In this document: positions 56,319-64,000 of the stretch, in pieces
Layout: each line of letters starts with the position of its first letter
Position numbering within the stretch: the first letter of the stretch is position 1
Assembly (NCBI GenBank): GCA_015227615.1
Contig: JAALGZ010000005.1
Location: 1,426,001-1,490,000 of the forward strand
Origin: Labyrinthula sp. Ha
Taxonomy: Eukaryota; Sar; Bigyra; Labyrinthulida; Labyrinthulaceae
Direction: 5' to 3'
DNA length: 64,000 nt
Made by a program: the position numbers and the translations under genes
Notes under the pieces: model-generated
Database searches by the model: none
What the model saw: the letters and a program-made list of their open reading frames with translations, nothing else
What the model was told of the DNA's origin: nothing

Positions 56319-57421
56319 ATGAAGACTAATACACATGAGAGACCAGCAACAGGGGAAGCTTTTCAGTTGAACTCGCGTTCTGAAATGTATTTTTTGTGAA
56401 CACACTTTTTATTTTTTAGGTTTTTACGAGAGACTAATGGACATGCGTTGAAAACACAAGTGCAAGCAGCAGACGCGTTTAATCAACGACCACACTTTAA
56501 AGGGTCACAGGAGGTATTCAAAACAAAATATTTTTCATTTCTTAGGAATATGCGATGATAACAAACTTCAAAAGGTTTAAAAGAAAAGGATCGTCCAGTC
56601 GTTACAAAGGTGTGTTCTATGTGAAAAAAGAAAAGAAGTATCGTGCGCAAATTTGCTTAAAAGGAAAGAAAAAGTATGTAGGAACATTCAAAAATGACCA
56701 CGACGCAGCTATAGCTCGAGATAAGAAAATAAGAGAGTGGTATGGGGAAGTTGAAGAGCTATTGAATTTTCCCGTTTCTACCTCCAAGAACTCCTTGCAC
56801 CAAACAGAAGCGCTTAATTCAAACGTTCACTTAAATATGCCATACCAAGATCATAAAAAAATAAAGACACTTGACGTACGTGCACCAGAGCTATCAACAA
56901 CTTCTGGTTACACAAATGTTCAGAACAGTGGTCGTTTCGGAGAACCATCCCTAGGTGGTAGTAGCTATGGTATTGGGAACCAAAACCTTCCTTTGCCGTT
57001 TCTTCAGCAGTACGGCAACATCTCCTTGAACCAACTGAACCAATTTCAAACTTCTCCAGTAGACGTACAGAATGTAAATAGTTTGAATAGAAGTTTTATG
57101 CATAACTCTTCCGGGCAATATAGTTATGTGTCGAATATATCTCCAGCTCCTGTAAATAACATCGCAGGAGTAAGAAATTTCAGTATTCCTAACATGAAGC
57201 ATGTATTGAATAGAAAGTTTAGTAGTGGAAATGACTCAGGTTTGACCAACTTTAGTTTTGGTATGGGAGCTGGAAACTCAACTCCTATTCAAAGAAGTGG
57301 ATCTGTTACGAGTCAGGTTCCAGTCACTTTGGGTAATAGTGGGGGTCAAAATCAGCCATCTTTAGGAAATCTTGTAGCGCACCCGTACGAAAACATTGGC
57401 GGCCAGGATCAACCAAATTAG
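56319..57421 (+). CDS. AP2/ERF-domain protein, three exons
   Basis: Exons 56319-56386, 56420-56513 and 56546-57421, with 33 and 32 nt introns, give 345 residues beginning MKTNTHERPATGE. The single AP2/ERF DNA-binding domain occupies residues about 73-124: SRYKGVFYVKKEKKYRAQI, then a KYVGTF strand and a DAAIARDKKI helix. The strand tryptophan usual in plant AP2 domains (WxAxI) is Tyr here. The rest is low complexity, rich in Asn, Gln, Ser and Gly, as in many transcription factors. AP2 proteins bind DNA in plants, algae, alveolates and stramenopiles, so this is probably a nuclear transcription regulator. An alternative start at ATG 56555 would omit exons 1-2, but the upstream frame is open and both introns are of the local type. 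Confidence 0.85.
56387..56419 (+). other. AP2 gene intron 1, 33 nt
   Basis: Begins GTATTT and ends TTTTAG. It splits a Met codon (AT joined to G). Retained, it gives TGA as the fourth codon. Confidence 0.75.
56514..56545 (+). other. AP2 gene intron 2, 32 nt
   Basis: Begins GTATTC and ends TTCTTAG. Phase 0, and retention shifts the frame into an early TGA. Confidence 0.8.
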
Positions 57422-60400
57422 CGTGTTTGTTGTTGTTTTAGACTTTGGGTACCTTTATTTTTCTTTGCGTGTTTATTTTTTTGTTTATTATTATTGCGTT
57501 CAAGTAGATTTGTTTGTGTTGTTTTAATTTTATTTGCACCTGCTGCGTTGGTTTTTTGAGAGGTAAATTTGGTGAGTGTTTTCGTAGAAAAAAGTTTTTT
57601 TATTTCTTTGTATTCTGAGTTTAAATGTGAAAAACATTTATCACAATTTCTTTACTTTCTTGTGGTCGAAGAGGTTTCATAGATATAGCATTTGCTTGGA
57701 ACTTCATGCTAGAGCAAAGAAATGTTACCTGTTTCAGCTATTAGATATTTACTGACTTTTTGCTATGGCTTTATAAAATATTCTTTACCAAGAAGAAGGT
57801 TCTAGTTAGTCTGAAGGCTTGATTCTCTTCTAGGGGTAGAAGAAGCTGTGTATATCCTGGCTACTGGGGAATAATGAGCTCTGAAGGATGTTTTTCCAGA
57901 TATTATAATGCAAATGTTTGAAGTTTGGCTTAAGTTATACTCATTCCATTGACCGGAAAAAAATGTAAGTTGTCTATGTTTGGTTTATGTTTGATCTGTT
58001 GGTGATAAAGTTTGTAATGAATATAAAGGTTCCGAGAATATGAAGCTATGAATACGATATATTCATTTCTTAATCCGACAAGTTGCTCACAAATACGTTG
58101 GTCATAGAGCTGATTCTTTTTATTTGTGAGAGAAGGTAAAAGAGTTCGCAACAGGTTTGCACCTGAAAAAAAAGTAGTTACAATGAATTTCTGTCAAGAA
58201 CTCTTAACCTGTGTAAAAAACGTATGTTATAACACTGACTCGACATACTATTGTCAACCCAAGACGTCTGGTCAGTGCCGATATTCTATAAGTTAGATAG
58301 TAACCAGGTCTCGTTTGTCAGTTCGCATATATTGAATAGTCACACTGCACACATTAGGTACTGTTTATTTTCGATTGTCAGTAGTCTGTATTTTGCTGGG
58401 CTCCACAGAAGACTAAAGAAGAAGCTTATGGTCAATGGTTAAGGTGGGAACAAGTTCTGGCACACACCTGTCTCTGCTTGCGTGATTAAGTGATGTACTG
58501 GCTTTACTTCGGGTTATATGCAGTTAAGTTGAGAAAAAAGAAGACTTTGAAATTTTAGTTTTATTTCTAGAGTTTCCTATCAAAGAAATACCTCGACAGA
58601 AATTTAAGAAAGCTTAGTTATTCTGTAATAGGTTTAACTTGAAATCAGCTTAGTGTTTTATCCTTAAGTTGTCGAAATGGTATTGAACTAGGTAATTGCT
58701 TACAGAACTAAGTTTGTCTAACTCATTACCACGAATCTCTACACAGAAGTTAAACTAAAACTCATGTTAATTTCCTTGCAAGTACCTGGAACGTGGACCA
58801 TTAATTAAACAATGAAGATTGACAATAGAGTTTCTCTTTTAGATACCCCCTAAACGAACAAGTACCTCATAGTATCAAAAAAATAGAATGAGAAAAATTT
58901 GATAGTACAGTAGCTTAAAGGAACTACTCCTGCCATGCTTGAAGAAAGGTGACCTGGCTGGGTAACCAGGCCAGGATAAACCCCGATTTTTTTTATCTCT
59001 AGGAGCAGTTGTTGAAGAATAATACTCTCAGTTGCAATAAATTACATTTCCGTACAACCTCTTGGAATAATAATAAGATTTCATGAACTTACTGGGCAGA
59101 TACAGCTGTAGCTAAACCTTAAGTTTGAGTTAGCGGGGTTAAAACATACAAGGCTTAGGACAAATTCATTGCTTTTGCACAATAAACTCTCGTACCAAGT
59201 TAACTAATTGACAAACCTTATTTTCTAATACGGATGAGTTGTACAGTGAAGAAACAACCAGTGCTCACTTAGGAAGCTCCTATGCTTTTGATATTTAATG
59301 GCCTTCAAAGTACTTAGTATCCATGTAAATGATTCCAAGCTTTGAAATTTTTACACTCTGACCTTGCTAGAAAGAATTCGGAGCAGTGCCATGTCTCAAG
59401 ATTGTGATAAGTGTGAGAACTAGACCCCAAGTCTAATTTGCCATGTTTTCTTGTAGGAGTTGAATGGCAAAGTATAATCTTCTAGTGACTGAAGATTTAT
59501 AAAGTTGCGTTAAGAGCAGCATATATAACTTCAAGCCTACCTTACCATGAGAAGATGCATTTCTATAGAATAGATAACTGCTAAATTACATGGTAGCTTA
59601 CACGAAACATTATGTTAATTCTATCTGAGTCTGTGTACAAGTGTTCTTATTCAATAATGGACAATAAGTGAAGACGCGCTTTCTCAGACCACACACCTAT
59701 ACCAGTTGCTAAGTTCTAAATATGCAATCTGTTATAGAATTACCTGAAACTCTAACTCTAAAGAATGAATTTTAACGAACTACAAGTGATTGACAACGAC
59801 ACCGTCTTAATAAATGATGCACAAAAGTAATCGCTTCCAACAGTATGAAATAGTAAGCTAGAGGATAGTAACAAGTCTTCCACACCTGCACCTTGAAATC
59901 CCATACTGTAGTCACATGTTACAAGTTTTTCAAAATTATTTTATTTAATTGAACCTCTACCGCAAACAAAATGTTAAGGTGAATGGAGAAACCGTTTATG
60001 ATAGGGCTATTTACAAAGGTCATACTTAAGGAGGATTAAGTCATTTTAATAACTCATTAATATTTTTCTTAATATGCAATATTTAAACCCAATCAAAACT
60101 AAGCGCGTATGCCGTGAGCCTTGCTCATAATTATACACTGTTGTAACTACTATTCTATTGCTTGGGGTGCTGGAATTTCAATAAGTAAATATCAAAGTAT
60201 GTTCTGCTAACCAATGTATCATCCATAGAAAAGGTACTATTGAACCAAAAACATTAATCAGAATCTTCGCCATTTTTTATAACATGGCTAAAAAACTTAA
60301 TGTCCGTTAAAGGCAACTCTTGTAACAGTGAATATTATATTAATTTTACTAACACTAAGTGGCAAGAGACTCTCACGATGAGTATTGATGTTATTTTTGT

Positions 60401-63216
60401 ATATATCCTGCTCTGGTATCACCCACTAAACTGGAAAATTTATTACGTAGTTAAAACAGATCTTTCTTCGCTTTGTACTAAACACATGGGTAATTTTCTT
60501 TTAAGAAAAAATATTTTACACTTAAAAATCTGTAGTGAAGAAGCACTAAGCAAGTTTTGGGACGCTTTCGTGAGATTAAAGTCGAAACGATTTGTTTAAC
60601 AGAGTGACCGCTTTGGAAAGGTCTCGTACTGTTCATAGAGTTAGAATAACAAGAATACTTGCAGTAGAATTTAACATAGCCTTGATTTACTCCATCAAGG
60701 CATTAAGCAAGAATTACAAAGTTTTAAGTTTCAAAATTGCGGAACGTAGAAATGTAAATAAAATTTAATCTAAACACCAATAACTCCTAGCAAGATTTCC
60801 CATACTATGATTTGGCGATCAAACTTTTCTTTCGCACAGCTCACTTAAACCCTATTGCTCGCAATATTAGTTGGACATTTACCCTTAAAGTCTGCCTCAA
60901 AAAGTATGGTTTGACTCATGCTTGCTCATTAATTAAGGTATATTTGCATGGTCTTAGCAACGAAGCGTACAACTATAGGTTTGGGTACATATTTCCAAAA
61001 GGTCCATTACTCGTATATTGTATCTCTAGGTGAAAAAAAACATTTTGTTTGTAGTCTCAAGTTTTAACAACTATTAAAATCTTAGCACGAATTGAAACTT
61101 TGTATTTTGAAGGTTTCCCTGAAGTTTCTATGTTTTGTAACAAAGATTGTGATGTTTGAACCCAAATTTTGTCTCGTGCATGTTTTCATCTTTCCGGCAC
61201 TGTACGTTTGAGATCTTCTACTTCTTTTACTAAAACCCCTTATAATTTTGATTAGAGTAATTAAACTTTCCGCAATTAATCATGAACTATTCCGTTTCCA
61301 GATATTTAGTTTGTAGTAGCTTAGAGACTGATGGTACAATTCAATAGATACTACTCTTGGACACATACAGTTAATTAGGTGAAATCGTACCTAACATCGC
61401 TATCATGTCCTTAAATATGACAGTGTAACTCCTACTTAGAAAATATTAATAGAGAGATAACAAGAATTGTAGCACTTTATTAGCTATGGCTGCTGTGGAA
61501 TTTATAGCACGAGCAATGGGAGACAGCTATTATATGACCCTTCTTTAAGACTACTTGATGTTCACCAAACGCGAGAGCTCTAGTGCAAAAGTTTGAAAGA
61601 ATAGCTAGGTCACTTTAACGGAGATCCTATAGGCGAACTACTAATATAAGTGTCCTAACTTCAAGCCAAAAATCTGATGCCCCAGAATATTCTATGTTAT
61701 ACGATTAATAATTCGCAGAAGATGTGTGTATTGGGTTACTATATCCCAATGAGTTCAACTGAAGTTCTCCTCAACTACAAACAGGATATGCATCTTTTTG
61801 CTCGATCTTAGTTTCTAACAACGGAATATTTCAGTTTTCTGAGCACAAAAATGGTTTTAGTCTTATCCAACTTTGATAAGTAAGTGTGATGTTCTTTAAT
61901 GATGGTTCTATTAATTTATCTTTTACTCCCGTATTTGTAGTTCTCCTGTATGCTATAGATGATGCGCTCACATAATGGAAAGCATGCATAGATTATAGCT
62001 TCAGTGCTTTTTTCCATGTCAGGAGTCTATGTCCAGTATTTGTTGGATGGTCTGTCTAATGCCTACAGCTTAAATACAGGAGTTAAAAAATGCACATTTA
62101 CTGGTAGCGTGGTGTACATTTTGCTACAGCTATTCCGAAGACAAAATCTTCGTGAGATTTCTAAAAGCAAGAAAATGTACTACAAGCCACAGCCTAATTG
62201 CAACGACCCGGCGCAGAGGTGGAATTCCATATCAGTTCCGTAATGAGTCCTGGTTCAACCTGATTTAACTAAGTTTTTAAAGGAAGCCAGACAATCGTCA
62301 GGTGTAGAAGACGAATGAATAGACCAAGTTAATTGCTTATTACGAGTATCAACGTTAAAATCTAAGGCAAAATCAGGGGATTAGCGGCACGGAAATGAAG
62401 CCTCAGAAAGGGATGGCTAATTACTTACCTTCAGAACTTAAAAGTATCAAATTGTCAAGGATGTCTTAAACAATCTGAATTTTAACTCAACAAGTCCAGA
62501 GAAAATTATCCAGCGTACTAAAACTGCTCGATGAAACCTTAAAGCTCACTTTATAGGTCAACACTAACTTAAACCAAACCTCGTCATGAATCATTGATAT
62601 TTAGAGGTTCAGTATTTTTTATGTATTTTGACTTGATAAGGGGAAAGCTGCTAGAAATGATCCTCGTGTCATCCCTTGTTTCCATTGTACATGCTTGAAA
62701 TAATGTAACACTCGGTGTGAAATCTAATTTTAAACTTGTTAGTTTCCTGCAATGATGTTCATTTTGTCGCGTTGAACTCATAACCAAGCACACAATGTCT
62801 TTAACTTTTAAGCATAGCTCTACCTTTACAAAAACCATATTTCTGCACAATGTGTTTGGTTTTTCTTGTATGATTACTCATAAGACAAATAATTTTAGAA
62901 CTAATTCGATATTCTATAGGCCTTCTATTGCTGTGAAAGTCACTTCCAAAGGACTCGCATTCTCCTGACATCTGAAAAATAGAAAACACTGTCAACCATA
63001 ATAAACTCAAACCACGTATAACTCTTTTCCTTTCCAAATAGAGTTACTTGAATGTTATTTTACATAACACTACATCAACCATTAGTTTCTTCTATAGGTG
63101 AACACTCCTATATTATTTCCGATGCATCTAATCGGCCAAAATAGATTCAATTTAAACTGTTCTACGTATTACCGTTTAAATTGAATGAGAAACTAAGTTC
63201 AAATCAAAACAAAAAA
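57422..63216. other. Intergenic DNA, no gene seen
   Basis: About 5.8 kb of AT-rich DNA. The longest ATG-started frame, 60300-60599, has 99 codons but a composition like random AT-rich sequence. Nothing else was recognised. Confidence 0.5.
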
Positions 63217-64000
63217 ATGTTTTCATTCACCGAATTTCTGCACAAGTTGACACTCGATGGGGAAACCTTGTTTCCATTTGTTGCTTTGATATATACATGC
63301 CTTCTCATGTTCCTTTCAACAAGAATCATGTCTCTACGTCTCTTTCCAAAACAGAGAACCACTGATGCTGCCTTTTTCATTGTAATTTTCGCCGACCTGA
63401 TCTCATATGGATTACATTTCTTCAATCATGCAAAGTTAGCAACTATTTCTAGCATCTTTCTCACTCCAGCTGGACCTTTTTATATTCTCTTCATTTTCTT
63501 CCCTCAGCAGGTTCTGCAGATCCTCTCTCTCACCTTTCAGCAAGATATCCCTTTTCATGCGGCTGTGTACACGCTGTTTTTTCTCACCTTGCTCTGTTTT
63601 TCTCTCTCAAGTTTCTTGGTTGAAGATTCGATAATAGCATTTTCAGTTTCAGATTTTGATGGTAGTCCAGAAATTAGTGGTGAAAGAGATTATTTTGACG
63701 AAGTCCTAGCAGTATTGAAGGCTAAAGAGGGAAGCGGGTTTTGTGATGACTCATCCTATTATGCTCAAGTTACGCTTCTCTGCTGCTTCACGTTTATTTT
63801 GATATCTGCTTTTAGATCATCCAAGGATAGACTAAATTTTTTGATACTATCCTATTCTTTTCTTGGATTCGGTGCTTGGGCTAACTGTGCTAAGAACTTG
63901 CCAAATAATGGCCTCTATGTGATGTTTCTCCAATGTTTAACTTTTCTGGCCACCAGAATTAGAATTTTTTCTTTGTTTGTGCCAGGAACAGCGTTTAATA
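63217..64000 (+). CDS. Partial multi-pass membrane protein, runs off the window
   Basis: An open frame from the ATG at 63217, 261 codons long without a stop at the right edge, so the gene is incomplete. It encodes about seven hydrophobic segments (for example FPFVALIYTCLLMFL, AAFFIVIFADLISYGLHFF, YTLFFLTLLCFSLSSFLV, LYVMFLQCLTFLATRI), with one hydrophilic acidic loop (about residues 145-180). The start is preceded by an A-rich leader (AAAACAAAAAAATG), like other genes here. No family was recognised. The missing 3' part might identify it. Confidence 0.65.
   Translation, partial: MFSFTEFLHKLTLDGETLFPFVALIYTCLLMFLSTRIMSLRLFPKQRTTDAAFFIVIFADLISYGLHFFNHAKLATISSIFLTPAGPFYILFIFFPQQVLQILSLTFQQDIPFHAAVYTLFFLTLLCFSLSSFLVEDSIIAFSVSDFDGSPEISGERDYFDEVLAVLKAKEGSGFCDDSSYYAQVTLLCCFTFILISAFRSSKDRLNFLILSYSFLGFGAWANCAKNLPNNGLYVMFLQCLTFLATRIRIFSLFVPGTAFN

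Noticed and set aside
60300-60599. 99-codon ATG-started frame
   Set aside because: Residue composition follows base composition, there is no motif, and no mini-intron extends it.

Overview
The window is AT-rich nuclear DNA from a microbial eukaryote using the standard genetic code. Fourteen protein genes are supported: transcription, tRNA-modification, secretory and lipid genes of general eukaryotic type plus several unusual surface or secreted proteins. The combination of an AP2/ERF protein, a plant-type phospholipid methyltransferase, fungal-type (CBM1-like) cellulose-binding modules and a necrosis-inducing (NPP1/NLP) protein would fit an algal or stramenopile-like protist, but no feature fixes the lineage and there is no rRNA or organellar gene to help.

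The most distinctive feature is intron size. Every interrupted gene that could be rebuilt is joined by introns of only 28-33 nt (nine introns in five genes: RPA43, NSUN2, SEC12, an MSS51-like gene and the AP2 gene), all GT...AG, mostly beginning GTAT or GTA. Several of these genes look like fragments or seem to begin at non-ATG codons until the mini-introns are removed.

Layout. 2.7-5.4 kb: RPA43 (minus) and NSUN2/TRM4 (plus), divergent, start codons only 51 bp apart. 8.5-9.8 kb: secreted NLP fused to a ricin-B lectin domain, with a heat-shock-element-like motif and a TATA box upstream. 10.3-12.8 kb: a START/SRPBCC plus dinucleotide-binding-like membrane protein. 17.9-18.8 kb: phospholipid N-methyltransferase. 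24.4-27.3 kb: SEC12-like COPII GEF with a very long acidic C-terminal tail, converging on TAF11 (27.4-27.8 kb). 30.9-33.6 kb: membrane-anchored protein with CBM1-like modules and two GH5-like domains that have lost catalytic residues. 39.8-42.0 kb: ankyrin/zinc-binding protein. 46.9-50.5 kb: MSS51-like protein followed 31 nt later by a large coiled-coil protein. 50.6-51.4 kb: tetraspanin. 56.3-57.4 kb: AP2-domain protein. 63.2 kb to the right edge: a partial multi-pass membrane protein.

Genes are separated by 3-6 kb of AT-rich DNA. That DNA holds what look like badly decayed Ty1/copia fragments (about 34.5, 39.3 and 54.5 kb) and two related terminal-inverted-repeat elements (42.1-42.6 and 52.4-52.6 kb). 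No tRNA, rRNA, CRISPR or convincing ncRNA gene was found. The housekeeping genes do not form one pathway, although RPA43 and NSUN2 (rRNA transcription and tRNA methylation) may share a promoter; the NLP-lectin, the CBM1/GH5-like protein and the tetraspanin suggest an organism that interacts with polysaccharide-rich surfaces or other cells.
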